From Reticulitermes lucifugus (Eukaryota; Arthropoda; Insecta; Blattodea; Rhinotermitidae): 64,000 bases of DNA. Location: contig JAKCWW010000014.1 in NCBI GenBank assembly GCA_026260175.1, forward strand, positions 187,628 to 251,627. Direction: 5' to 3'. The notes under the pieces are model-generated. The model made no database searches, was not told the DNA's origin, and saw only the letters and a list, made by a program, of their open reading frames with translations. Of the stretch, positions 25,618-36,708 are shown piece after piece. The position numbers and the translations under genes were made by a program. How positions within the stretch are numbered: position 1 is the first letter of the stretch; every line of letters starts with the position of its first letter.

Positions 25618-27735
25618 TTAGCACCGTTTGGACCGGTATAAGATTTCTATTCTCGTTGAGATATTACTGGAACCCACTGCCATGATCGAGTTAAAGTGTC
25701 CATCTGTCAAAACGAGATCCGCTTTTCGTCTTATTATTGCCAATAATAAAAAAATGGTTCACACGCGTAAGTGGTGCCGAACATCGCAATCGTTCTTAAC
25801 TCAAAGGATCTGAGCAGAGGGATTTTTTTTTTTGATAAGTAGGAATAAAAGTCTTGCAATTCCGTTTCAGAAAACGTCTGGCTAAGCTTCGTATTGCAAT
25901 GCAAATCAATTAATTCCACTGGCAGATTTTCTGGATCCTAGACTTCTCAATGTCTGCCTTTGAAGGTAAAGTAAGCTACAAAAATTCTGGTGCTATTATT
26001 TTGAAGTTATGGTATCTTTCGTCGGACTGTTTTCGAAGAAAAGCAGTGGACTGAGAATATTCATGAATACGCTCAGGATAAATGATGTCGAGAGACCTCA
26101 TGTGTGGTCAGTGAACAAGGTTATGCAGTTTAGTTGGTTCCCCCACAGTCGAAGCTTGACTTTTGAAGACCTTGCTGTTGTCGCACCTCTCAGTAATGAT
26201 CGATAAACTAGCTTATATTTATGTTGTAGTCCTTTGTTAATATAATTCAAATGACCAGTCACAAACATAAGAAACGCTACATCGATTATCTATCTTTCAT
26301 AATTCATTTCTTCAATAATGCTCCCATTTTTCTCCATGAATAATTTGATCTCATTCAACTAATCGAAACATAGTTTCAAAACAGACCCGCTGACATAACC
26401 ACCTGACATTAGTATGACAAATTATTTCATCATATTCATTGTGTACTTCTTCCAGTAATGCTACACACTGACGATGATTAAGGGCACTTGCACGAATAAA
26501 ATTCACAGTTTTCATAAGAGTAAACATTATGTAATTCGTTTCAAAACCCTATTCACAAAATGTTGTTGATGAAGAATACAGTGTAGTCTACGGAAAGAGG
26601 TCGTTCCCTCAAATTCTTTTTTTCTTTTTTTAATTTTTCTGCAACGCCATTATTTATGTCAAACATAGCCGGAGCCCCATCACTAACAAACCCAAACACT
26701 TTTTTTTTCCCACAGCAGCTCAAATTTGTTTAAAAGAGTTACCGTTTGAGAAAAAATTTCACCAGCTTCTGTTTTTATTTCATAGTGACCAGTTCTAAAA
26801 GCTCCTCCACTAATTGAAAGTCCTCCTTAACATCTCGAATAAAACCAGCAAAGTGTACATTATCTTTGTCATCTGTGTTTTCGTCAACTGCGACTGAATA
26901 CGCGACAGAATTTTTAGATGTTTCTTTATGTTGACATTGTATATCCTCTTGTAAAGTCATTCACAATTTCGGCCACTGTATTTGCTGAAAGACTGATATT
27001 TTTATAAAGCTGTTATTTTTGGGGACAGAGTATTTCTGCTGCGTTCATTACATACTCCTTCACATATTGATCATCTGTAAATGGTTTTGATTTCTTAGCG
27101 ATTATTTATGATATAACGAAGCTTGCTAGAACAGCTGCTTCACTTGTTTTAGTTGCAACAGTAAATATACGCCGGTGCCTCTGCAAATAACATTTCAGTT
27201 TCTTTACTTTATTCTCTCTTGGCTTCCCCTCAAGAACACCAAATTTATCTTTATATAAAGTTTCATAATGGCGGCGCAGATTATGTCTTTTCGAGCTGAC
27301 ACCACCTTACTGCAGTTGAGGCCAACAGTTTTATCTCACAATACACTTAAGATACATGTCTTGGCCGTGCCATGGCTCAGGCGGTTAGTCGCCGGCCTCT
27401 CACCGCGAAGGCCCGGGTTCGATCCCGGGTCAGTCCATGTAGGATGTGTGGCGGACAAAGTGACACTGGGACAGGTTTTTCTCCGAGTACTTCGGTTTTT
27501 CCCTGTCAATTTCATTCCACCGGTGCTCGCTTACAAGGCAAAACGAAAAAACTAATCCATCTTCATCAGAAGGTTGCACAATAAGCCTCAAGGCTGCAGT
27601 GCGTCCGTAGATCTGCTGCGGGGCCCTTCACCACACACAAAAAAACATACATGTCTTTCCATTCTTCTTGAAACACACGTCCATCGTCTTTAATTTTATT
27701 TTCTTCATTTTAGACATAGACACCATAACATCGAA
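25618..27735 (-). pseudogene. hAT transposase remnant (GTF2IRD2/ZBED5-like type)
   Basis: Fragments in three frames follow the order of a hAT transposase. The N-terminal part is FQEEWKDMY (27.66 kb), then, beyond the SINE-A insertion, NLRRHYETLYKDKFGVLEGK, KPFTDDQYVKEY and NAAEILCPQK. Next come VAYSVAVDENTDDKDNVHFA, FVSDGAPAMFDINNGVAEKL, LHQQHFVNRVL, NFIRASALNHRQC and DEIICHTNVRW. Near the end MELIDLHCNTKLSQTFSE and SLFG-like AMFGTTYACE mark the C-terminal dimerisation domain. The last codons (LTDGHFNSIM, then SKRC) stop at 25618. Several stops and frameshifts plus a SINE in the N-terminal part make it non-functional. The first Met is not certain. Confidence 0.88.
27363..27646 (+). mobile_element. 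SINE, family A, inside the hAT transposase remnant
   Basis: The tRNA-like head GCCGTGCCATGGCTCAGGCG contains the A box, and GGGTTCGATCCCGGG the B box. The body carries GGACAAAGTGACACTGGGAC, GAGTACTTCGG and CAATTTCATTCCACCGG. The 3' end GGTTGCACAATAAGCC leads to GGGGCCCTTC and an A-rich tail. Flanks ATACATGTCTT at 27352-27362 and 27647-27657 are identical 11-mers. Removing it rejoins the hAT reading GKDMY-LKC. Confidence 0.92.
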
Positions 27736-28216
27736 ATATATGACAATATATCTTGTACAACATCAAAATGGCTGCGAGTCTACAGGTTTACGCAGACGAC
27801 AGGCAATATTCCGCAACAACACAGTTGCTTGCAGTTATCACTGTGAGACTGAAATCCTTTCTTGTGTGTTTAAAATGCCAGAATGAAGTAACTTTGGCTT
27901 CCACCCTTCTGTCCTTAGGGCACCAGACACCCTTGTATTCCCAATAAGTGCCATTCACTTTACAGTAATTTACTACAGTCCCGAGTGCTATGATCCACTT
28001 CGTCAACCGCGGCATGACGAAGCCGTATGTAACGTCGTAACAAGGATGGAAAGCTTCCTTTATGCATGAAACAACCGAATGCAAGAGCGGTCACATAGTT
28101 AGGTACTTTAAAACGTATTTGTCCTTCTTTGATGACAATGAAATAATCCCTTTTAACACTTGACTCTGAACATACAGTTTTCGAAAATTTGGAAGTCTGT
28201 AGCAACGCTACAGTAG

Positions 28217-28496
28217 GTTTGTTTTTGGAAGGGCCCCGTAGCAAATGCTACGGACGCACCGCAGCCTTGAAGGCTTATTGTGCAACCCTGTTATGAAGAT
28301 GGTGTTTTTTTCTGCTTTTCCATTTTAATGGAGCGCCGGTGGAATGAAATTGACAGGGGAAAACCGAAGTACTCGGAGAAAAACCTGTCCCAGTGCCATT
28401 TTGTCCACCACAAATCCCATATGGACCGACCCCGGGATCGAACCCGGGTCTCCGCGGTGAGAGGCCGGCGACTAACCGTCTGAGCCATGGCACGGC
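28217..28496 (-). mobile_element. SINE, family A
   Basis: Full-length copy in opposite orientation to the one at 27.4 kb. The head reads GCCGTGCCATGGCTCAGACG on the minus strand, and the B box GGGTTCGATCCCGGG is intact. The 3' end is GGGGCCCTTCC plus an A-rich tail. The flanking 9-mers CTACAGTAG at 28208-28216 and 28497-28505 are identical. It lies in the 5' part of the hAT element. Confidence 0.9.
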
Positions 28497-29734
28497 CTAC
28501 AGTAGTTTAACAACATAGAGTCTAAAACGCCTACCCAAAAATTCTTGCTTTTAACTAAAATGAAATTACAAGGAAATATATAAGCACTCAAATAGTTCAG
28601 TTGTGTGGCAGGCCGCATTCTGTGATTACAGATCATTGATTGAGCCGCAAAAAGAAACTGACGGGCTGCGTGCTTGAGACTCCTGAACTAGCTGAATGCC
28701 TATATCCTCGTTTAATTTCATATAGTCTCCATTTGTGTTCATCCTTCCACATAATCCATCTTTATCCTCATGTAGCTCTGCTCTTGAAGAAACGTACATA
28801 TAAGTTACATACCGTACAATGGTAGAACGACTATAACGATGGAGTGAGAAGAGTGTGGAAGAAGGACAGCCAGGCCTGTGTTAAACAGTTACTGCACTTT
28901 TACGGAATGCTCGAATAAAACCACGAACGACATCAGTCGCCTTTGCTTTGGGTTTGGTGTTTAAAGCTCAGTGTTGTAATTAAATTACATTTAAACTGCA
29001 AACAATAACAACACAATTCTTATAACTAATACAGCACTATCCATTCAATGTTCAAAGACATTATATTATTATTTACTTTGACTTTTGAGAGGGAGTCACA
29101 CTAGTTACTAAAGTAGTTGGTTTTAGTTTCGTTACCTAGTCGTAGCGTTAGCTTGTCTATTTACCTCCACCGCCGCCACTTTCCTGTACGCATTACGTTG
29201 AAAAGCAGAGGCTCATGTTACGAAGACGTCTAGAGGTTTCATACACCATGCACAGCACACGCACACGCACACAACGCTTTCAAAGGGTTTCTGTACAGTT
29301 TACGTCACCAGCTTTGAAGGCTGCTTACTCCGCCTTCTCAGTTACACGATGTGACTTGCCGGCTTTGCTTTGCTGTTACACATTCAGTTAGACTTATAAC
29401 CGTAAACAATAAATGAAAATATGCAGAACTAATTACGGGACTGCCCTCAAGTGCGGCCCGAAGCTTTGTTGCTGCTGATTGAAAATAATAGGCCTATGTC
29501 AGCAAATGCTTGAATCTGGACGATAACAAAATAGGCAATGCACTATAACGTAGCATGGCGGCGCTCGCGCAACCAGTTACAACAGAAACGCAACAATGCG
29601 TTACGTGTATTGTTGAGCTACATGATACTGTCAACATTATCAATGTATTGAGTGTTGCACAAGAATTCTTTTATGGCGAATTTATGCCATCGGCAGCAAC
29701 AAAATAAACTTTGGTCTTCATGTAAAGTGCCCGA

Positions 29735-29922
29735 TATTTTTGTCCGATGTTAAGCAAATTTGGAGTTTCTCGACAGATTTTCATAAATGTCTCCACTATT
29801 AAATTTCACAAAAATCAGTCAAGTGGGAGCCGCGCTGATACATGTGGACAGACGGACGGACAGACAAATGGACGGATATGACAAAGCTAATAGGCGCATT
29901 TCGCGACTGTGCGAACGCTCCT
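29735..29922 (-). mobile_element. MITE-like family M fragment
   Basis: The right end GCGAACGCTCCT is the family terminus with one change. Inward, on the minus strand, come CAGTCGCGAAATGCG, ATCCGTCCATTTGTCTGTCC, GGCTCCCACTTGACTGATTT and a segment ending CTGTCGAGAAACTCC. This order matches M1 at 2.9 kb (GTCCGTCCGC, GGGCTCCCACTGG, TTTTCACGAAATTTG). The other end was not located. Confidence 0.5.
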
Positions 29923-30787
29923 GATAATACCAACGGCATCGGAATTCCGCACACACAATTGAATCCACCTATCCCAAAATATTTTGTCATTATTCTCAGG
30001 GGGTTTCAACCACAAATATGCGATTTTTTTCGACGGTTGGAAAAGTCCAATACGTGGCAAAAATGCCTCTTTTTAAATTAATCTTCATTCAGTTTCGTTT
30101 TAGCGATTAATATTTTGTGTGACATCACCACATTTTTGCACAGAGACCCAAGCCAATTAGAGTTACTCTTCTCTCCGTTATTTATCGACCTGATATTGCG
30201 TCTGCTTTTCGGTTCGCTATATACTGACCTGACATTACGGGCGTATTTCTGACAATTTAAATTATTTCGTATTCCCTCATGCACAAGTTTTATTACGAGT
30301 GGCCACAGTGGATGATTATGAAATCTCTCAGCTTTTAATGCTATACAAAGGCCTTCATTTTATATTGTAAACAAACATGTACAGACGTGCTGCTAATAAC
30401 TACGTTGCGGACTGTTATTTGTGCTGCACAGCGAACGCGAGACTGGATACCGGTCTCGGCACTCGGATGTCCCACTGATGTTCCACCGGTCGGCGAAGCA
30501 GGAGGCTGACAACCATTGGTCATTGAGCAGTTGGTTCATTACATTAGAATTAACTCGGCTCTCTGAAGTACTTTTTTATTTTGAGAATATTTGGCGAATA
30601 TTTTTAGAATATTTTTGAAGTACAGCAATAATCAAGACGTTTCAGGAGTATGCTTGAAGCCTTTTATTAGCTAAATGTTTTGCGATTTCAGTTTCTTCAT
30701 TATACCGAAACGCCTACTCCGTGTGTGATTTAAGGTTGTGTCAAGTCTTCTGGGTTATAATATTGTGTAGTTTCGTAGACGGTTTAA

Positions 30788-30822
30788 ACGTTTCAGAGGA
30801 ACCAGCTGCCTTCATCTTCTTG
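30788..30822 (+). repeat. Dispersed repeat fragment
   Basis: ACGTTTCAGAGGAACCAGCT then GCCTTCATCTTCTTGG matches the motif found at 8366, 57100 and 58224. The element boundaries are unknown. Confidence 0.4.
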
Positions 30823-31626
30823 GTAAAAAGAACAACCACGTCCAATCCAGCCCTGAGGGCCTACCTGGTCCATCACCCAATTGTATGAAATAACTTGGCG
30901 TTCACCTGGTGCATGGAAGTACACACTGCTTCAACTCTACAAGATTTTATGTCATCGTGCTAAGGGTCTCCTTTTATGTCTTCGTTATTGCCACCTGAAT
31001 TACACTTTGCATCCAAATCGGAATAAGACAAGACAATTTAGTTGCACAGTACAAATTAAGTGGGTCTTAAGCTTGTCACGTTGTACATAATTCGTGCAGG
31101 CCAAGCTTCTTCAATGTCTATAAGGATGCGATAATATAAACAGATTAGAACACGCAGAAATAGGTCCATCCTTCTTCGCTGCTATTCACAGAGACGCAGT
31201 ACACGTGCAGCCGTCTTTCCTCGCCTAAGACTATCGGCTAATTAGTTACTTCTGCATGCTGCCGGTTTGCTTCGCTTGAACGAACTTAATTACATCCCAA
31301 TTAGTACTACAATTACAATCAAAAACCTCTCCGCTCCAGGGGTATTTAGCTTGGATCAAAGTACATAATGACCAAAGATAAGACGCAATATGGCTAGCAG
31401 AAATGCTATTAAAGAATTTTGAATGTCGTTGACTAGGAACCGGGTTCTTAATCGAAAGGAAACTTGCGTAGTTTAACAACTGAAATTCGGCCTGTGGGTG
31501 CAGGATGTTTTATAAGTTAAAAGTAAGTTGTAATATGAACAATTTTACAATTACATGTGGTGTTAGCGAAAGAATCAGTTAAGGTCTGTTTTTTACTTCA
31601 GTTATTAAAAATAAGAAAAATATTTA

Positions 31627-32136
31627 TGAACCCAACAAGAACTCAGTCAACACCTCTGAAACCAACAAGACCTCAGTCAGCACCTCTGAACCCAACAAGA
31701 CCTCAGTCAACACCTCTGAACCCAACAAGACCTCAGTCAGCACCTCTGAACCCAACAAGACCTCAGTCAGCACCTCTGAACCCAACGAGACCTCAGTCAG
31801 CAACTATGAAACCAACAAGACCTCAGTCAGCACCTCTGAACCCAACAAGACCTCAGTCAGCACCTCTGAACCTAACAAGACCTCAGTCAACACCTCTGAA
31901 CCCAACAAGACCTGTCAGCACCTCTGAACCCAACAAGACCTCAGTCAGCACCTCTGAACCCGAGACCTCAGTCAGCACCTATGAGCCCAACAAGACCTCA
32001 GTCAGCACCTATGAACCCAACAAGACCTGTCAGCACCTCTGAACCCAACAGGACCTCAGTCAGCAACTCTGAACCCAACAGGACCTCAGTCAGCGCCTCT
32101 GAACCCAACAAGACCTCAGTCAGCATCTCTGAACCA
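31627..32136 (+). repeat. 30-bp minisatellite, about 17 copies
   Basis: The unit is CCTCAGTCAGCACCTCTGAA plus CCCAACAAGA, repeated head to tail. Variants include ACTATGAAA and CACCTATGA. Some units are shortened (CCTGTCAGC lacks two bases near 31910 and 32027; one unit near 31960 lacks several). Because 30 is divisible by three, open frames run through it as a decapeptide repeat (PTRPQSAPLN). However, the shortened units shift the frame and no start context or splice sites support translation. It sits in the long neuroligin-like intron. Confidence 0.95.
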
Positions 32137-34146
32137 GTAGTGACGCTTCACAGATGTCATACAAATATTCAAAACTCTCGACCTCTTGGCTTTCTAAGGA
32201 TTTTTGACAATGGTGGTTACATCACGCCAATATTAGGGCCTGTGTAGGATGAGGTGCACTTCCTGTGCACAGTGTTTCGAAATTTGACTTTACTGTCTCA
32301 GAATTTTAGTTGCAAGACAGGGAGACTTCCGTCATAATGTTTTAATTTTTAATATTGGTGGCAATAATTTGGGTCGAAGACCAGTCATTTCAAATACAAG
32401 GCCAGTAGGCTAACAGTAACAATTGTGTCGTCTCTTCTAATATTTAAAACCAAGTAGCAATAAAAATCTGTCACTATGACAACAAATCTCCTAAAGACGA
32501 ATCTGCGCAATTTTCCGAAACGTCGTGTATATCACACGTGCCTCAGAAAAATGTCCAACATCATAACAGCATAAATTCTCTTCTACGTTCACAGGAATTA
32601 CACTGCATGTTTCATACTCTTCTTAAGAAGTGTAACTAACCCTATAAATAGGCGTATCTTACACCAATAATCTAATAAAAATATTTCACGCCGTGTGCAC
32701 TTCGAAATTTAATTTTGTTTTAATACCACGAGTGTAACAGTTGCATGAATTACAAAGATTTGTCACTCCACATAAGTATAAGACTCTGCAATGAATGGAG
32801 ATAATGTTGTTCCCACCTCAAACATTTGCAAATCCACCATATTGGTATACTCGTACTTGGTGGCAAAGAGTTAAAGTACACAGATCGGGTTTAATACAAA
32901 TTTTTACTCTTCACAGAGAAATTCAGCAAGAATAATCCATTAAATTACATTACAGTGAGGTCCATAGTCGAGATAGGTACGGATGAAGACATTGCTGGAC
33001 ACAGGCCTACACATGTTACTTGTTAATATGGCGTAGAAAAGAGGAACTGACATGACAAAGACTGTGTAGTTAGTTAAACGCATCTAATTATAACGTGTAA
33101 TCACACCTTCCACTTGGTCTACTACTTCACGAACAGTGGGATGGCGGGTTTAAGCATCGCGCAAGGCATAAATGTTACTTCGCTTTCTGTGTGTTGGGAA
33201 TGTCTTGATCATCCGAACGTCTATTAGCTTCTCAGGGAGCACTTTCCAACATTCTTCTAATTACCTAATTAGATGTCTTGTGTAGGCCAACGCACGTGTA
33301 CAGGCTAAGCTATTGGCCGGTCCTCCGTTCAAGGAGTTGTACAAAACACGGACATATTCCGTTTCGGAATTAATATGAATGCGTGTAGACCACCTGTAAT
33401 AATTACAGACGTGTTTCCTTATTACTACTATTTCTCTGTCAATCTTAACATATTCATTTTCGCACTCCTGCCACTAATCAGAGATATTGGAAGCCAAAAT
33501 TCGGGACTGTGTCCAACATAAGCTACGTACTTGTGAAAATTTTGTCTTCATGTAGAATGAGATGATAATGTTGAACGCAGCTTCTTGTTATCAGCCAACC
33601 TGTTCATGACCCAGTCCTGAATCATTCCCATTCACCTCCGTTTCTTACACCCTATATCCCTGATACATAATAATATTACCATCTGGCACTGGACTTTGGC
33701 CAAGAGGATTCTCCACCAAAATTATGTTGCATTCCTTATGGGCAACTTTCAACTAAGTTCTGTAGCTTCGGAAGACAAAACAGTATACAAAACACACGCG
33801 TATTGTGTAGTGACAAGGATGTAGCGTATTTAACCCTTAAATAACGCTGGGTTTTAAATTACAACTACTGCGTAAGACGGAGGGGTATTACTTTTATAGT
33901 GCCCTTAAATGCATTCCCAAACATACGGAGCACCGAGGTCGGTATTCAAGGGTTAAATTACTATCTTTGGGCTGACGGTTGAACCCGGAACCATGAAGCA
34001 GGAAATGCTAAACACTCAGGCTTGAAAGACTTTCGAGGCTTGGTAGTTTTATATGAAATCGAATTTAGGTAGCTAAAAGTAAGATATGAGTGTGGATAAT
34101 TACAGTTTTGGAGAATACAGTGTATCTGGAGACTAGATGAACTTAC

Positions 34147-34299
34147 CCAGGACGCCCAACCTGAAGTTCAGGGTGACGACGATAACGTGGCCGTAGCTGG
34201 CCAGAACGCTGCCGTCATAAGGATTGCCTGAGTTCCACTCGTATGACTCGCCGTGTATGTAGACCATAACGGCGTACGGCGCCTCCAAACCGCGGTTCC
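34147..34299 (-). CDS. Nlg: Neuroligin-like exon (N-terminal part of esterase-like domain)
   Basis: This 153-bp exon lies between the acceptor ACAATTTTGTTGCAG and a perfect donor GTAAGT. It encodes [20 protein letters not shown] then [16 protein letters not shown] and [35 protein letters not shown] is the neuroligin form of the oxyanion-hole segment of cholinesterases and is highly diagnostic. It starts with two bases (GG) completing a codon, so the upstream exon must end in phase 1. That exon should carry EDCLYLN and the N-terminal beta sheet. It was not recognised between 34.3 and 64 kb, so another long intron, or the window end, separates them. Confidence 0.95.
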
Positions 34300-34863
34300 C
34301 TGCAACAAAATTGTTACGGTGCACTGGTGAGTGGTTTGTGCGCTACACAACGACGCTGTACCGCCGTCAAAGGTGTATATGTGTGTGTGTGTGTGTGGTT
34401 ATGGACACTTAATTGTAACGTAAAAGGTAAGCAGACTCAAAAGTGATGGTGGCAGTGACAACTCTGAGAAAATATGGCCGCTGTAACAGGATGAACCCTC
34501 CATCATTTGCTCGTATTAGGCTGTTAGTGAGTTTTGAATAGTGGCAGGACTAAACTCTGAGAGGTTTAACGGGCTAAGTGCATGGGTAGAAAACACCAAA
34601 GAAGCACTATCTGTGATCGGAATTTTGTGGCCAGAGGTTGTGAAAGACAAGTGAAATTTATGGAAGAATAGGAGTTCTGTAGGATAACTGTATGCACGAG
34701 AGCTAAGTTCACAAATGTGTGTAGAAGACGAAAGGGTAGGTGGGAGGGGCAGGCGAAAAGGAATTGATGTCGATCAATGTATCTGGGTAAACTAAAGAAC
34801 ACGTTTCATCTAGGCCTAGCAATACTGAGTAGCCTGTATAATGGCAACATTTCTCGTTATCTG

Positions 34864-35155
34864 AAGAAAGTAAAGTAAAGTACAGTTGTTCCTGTGCAAG
34901 CCATGAAGGCGTATAGGGGTGCAGAACTGTAGCTCCACTCATTCTTAACTTCGGCAATACATGGAAGTGAGTGGTCAACTTCATACTGCAGCCGCTTTAC
35001 CCCCGTCCCAAATACCTAGTGAACAGGAACCTCAGTGAGCCTCAGAGCTGGTATAGACCTTTTCGAGAAGAGAAAAAAACGTTTTATCCTGCTGGGAATT
35101 GAATCTTGCGTCGTCCAGCCCGTAGTCAGTCACTCGCGTTACGTAGTACCCTAAA
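34864..35155 (-). mobile_element. SINE, family B (diverged)
   Basis: The minus strand carries GGGTACTACGTAACGCGAGT as a degenerate A-box region and GATTCAATTCCCAGC as a degraded B box. The body (GGTCTATACCAGCTCTGAGG, GGGGGTAAAGCGGC, CTCACTTCCATG, GGCTTGCACAGGAACAACTG) parallels the 15.2-kb copy. It abuts the LINE fragment at 35165. Confidence 0.65.
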
Positions 35156-35164
35156 ATTCTGACT

Positions 35165-35290
35165 TCGTCTTTCGTAGGTCCAAATACGTTCCTGAGCTTG
35201 TTACTTTTAGACAGCTGCAGGTTACGTACTTTTCTTATAGGAAGAGACCATATTTCATATCCCACAGAATAGTGGAAGAGTGATTTTTTT
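35165..35290 (-). pseudogene. LINE reverse transcriptase C-terminal fragment
   Basis: The minus frame reads YSVGYEIWSLPIRKVRNLQL then NKLRNVFGPTKDEV. This is the segment YGCEIWTL..(R)KLR.(I/V)FGPKRDEV found near the end of many insect non-LTR retrotransposon reverse transcriptases. The upstream and downstream protein is missing. The same family region is seen at 48478 in the opposite orientation. Confidence 0.75.
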
Positions 35291-36676
35291 TTGTATAAGC
35301 GGAAGTTCAGCTCTTTGGAAAGAATATGGGAATGACGATAATTTCCGAACAAAAGAAAGCATTTTCAAAACTAATTTTTTATTAATTTGCGTTAATTATA
35401 CAAAGAAAACATTTACTGATGAAAAATATACTTTTACATGGAAGTATCATGAAATTATCACTGAAACACAGTAACAGCTCCGAAATAGTCGAATTTTGCC
35501 ATGTAATAATTATTAAAGCGTAATTAATTAAAATTTTAAACAGAAGTTACGTCATTATGCCTTTAAATTAGCAAATTACTGTTCTTATCTTTCTGTAGCT
35601 CATTTTCATGGAACCCCACTTATCTTTTCTCAACTGAGATTCATAAGAATCCATTTGATGTCATAATGGAGTTGAAACTGCTTCAGCTGATGTTATACTA
35701 GCGTAGTAGAATGTAGTAAAATTAGAGCAGCCATGTTCCTTCAGATGTAAAATAAAGGAGCAGTATATCATTTGGCATTTAAATGTATCTGGACGAGTTT
35801 CTTAGACACATGGCGGACTAATTTTTAAATAGAAAGACATACGTTTAAGAAGAGTCTAGAAGTCGTAGCCTACAGCTTTCCGAAGTACATACACTTCTTT
35901 CAATAGGCTGAGAAAAGAAGCGAACGCCGACAAAAGCGGAAGCTAGAATAGAATTACGAACTTCACTCTCCATGTTGGTTTTGTACGTAATGGATTTCAG
36001 GAGTAATCAAATCGGACAGTGTCCAGATAAGGAAATCCTTTTAACTGATAGCGCATTTCCTAAACAATGCCCCAAGCCTCTGTGACGTGACTGGTTTTAA
36101 TTCCACAAAATTCGTTACGAAAATAACCTACAACAATTAAAACCTTAAATTCTGTAATTCGAGGACGGCAGGGTGATTTTCAGTTACAGAAAATTAATTT
36201 AAGCTGCAGTCATGGAGAATTGGAAAAAAATACACCTTATTCTATTACGTGCACAGGAACTTCATGAAAGGAGTTACTGTTTTAATTTTCTTTGTCTCTT
36301 TGTGCGTCTGCTGATGTTAGAACGCTTGCCTAAAGTAATGCAGAGAGTTTAGTATTGAATACGGCTTTCTATACCACAGAACAGAGGATGTTTTCGTGAA
36401 AGTAGTTTTGATAGTGAAAGTGTCGTGTAAGTGCAAAGGAATTACAGGCATTTTAATGTCAGCGATGTTCCTTCAAGCAACTGTGTAACGAGTTCGGCAC
36501 GAAAATATAAAGAAACGTATTATGTTTCTGCCGAATTCAAAGGCCATTTTGAGCTTAAGAGCAAAACCTGCTGAAACGGTATGACATGTGGAGGAAGGAG
36601 TTCAAAAACGTTCAAAGAATGAAATTTCTCCTGTCTCTCTTAACGGGTCGAAATTTGAGTATATTGAGGTCCGCTT

Positions 36677-36708
36677 GTTTTATCGGTCTTCTAGAAGACC
36701 GATAAAAC
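36677..36708. repeat. 32-bp perfect palindrome
   Basis: The arm GTTTTATCGGTCTTCT is followed without spacer by its exact reverse complement (centre TCTAGA). No similar palindrome was noticed elsewhere in the window. Confidence 0.95.

Larger units (their letters stand above)
23836..28685 (-). mobile_element. Decayed hAT transposon, interrupted by four younger insertions
   Basis: The left end is CAGGGGTCTCAAACTC and the reverse complement of the right end is CAGGAGTCTCAAGCAC (14 of 16 identical). The 8-bp flanks ATCTAGGT and AACTAGCT match at 6 of 8, as expected of an old hAT target duplication with a CTAG core. Both ends carry GGCCCG/GCGGGCCG-like subterminal sequence typical of hAT elements that begin CAGNGGTCTCAAACTC. 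The coding strand is minus, with the transposase remnant at 25618-27735. Inside sit a truncated LINE, one SINE-B and two SINE-A elements. About 2.8 kb of original hAT sequence remains. Confidence 0.8.
18478..34146 (-). other. Neuroligin-like intron, about 15.7 kb
   Basis: This long intron contains a SINE-B (19165-19458), an (ATA)n array, the nested hAT element (23836-28685), a MITE-like copy (29735-29922) and the 30-bp minisatellite (31627-32136). Stretches 19750-23835 and 32250-34146 show no recognisable gene or repeat family. A purine-rich tract lies at 22120-22190. A degenerate B-box-like GGGTTCAAACGAATCCC lies at 22615. Confidence 0.85.

Noticed and set aside
27363-27435. tRNA gene suggested by A and B boxes
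   Set aside because: It is the head of a SINE with body, A-rich tail and target duplication. The acceptor stem does not close. The same applies to the heads at 25.1, 28.4, 46.4, 53.2, 56.8 and 61.7 kb.
31557-32247. Proline/threonine-rich repeat protein on the plus strand
   Set aside because: It is the translation of the 30-bp minisatellite. Units of 28 bp shift the frame and no gene context supports it.
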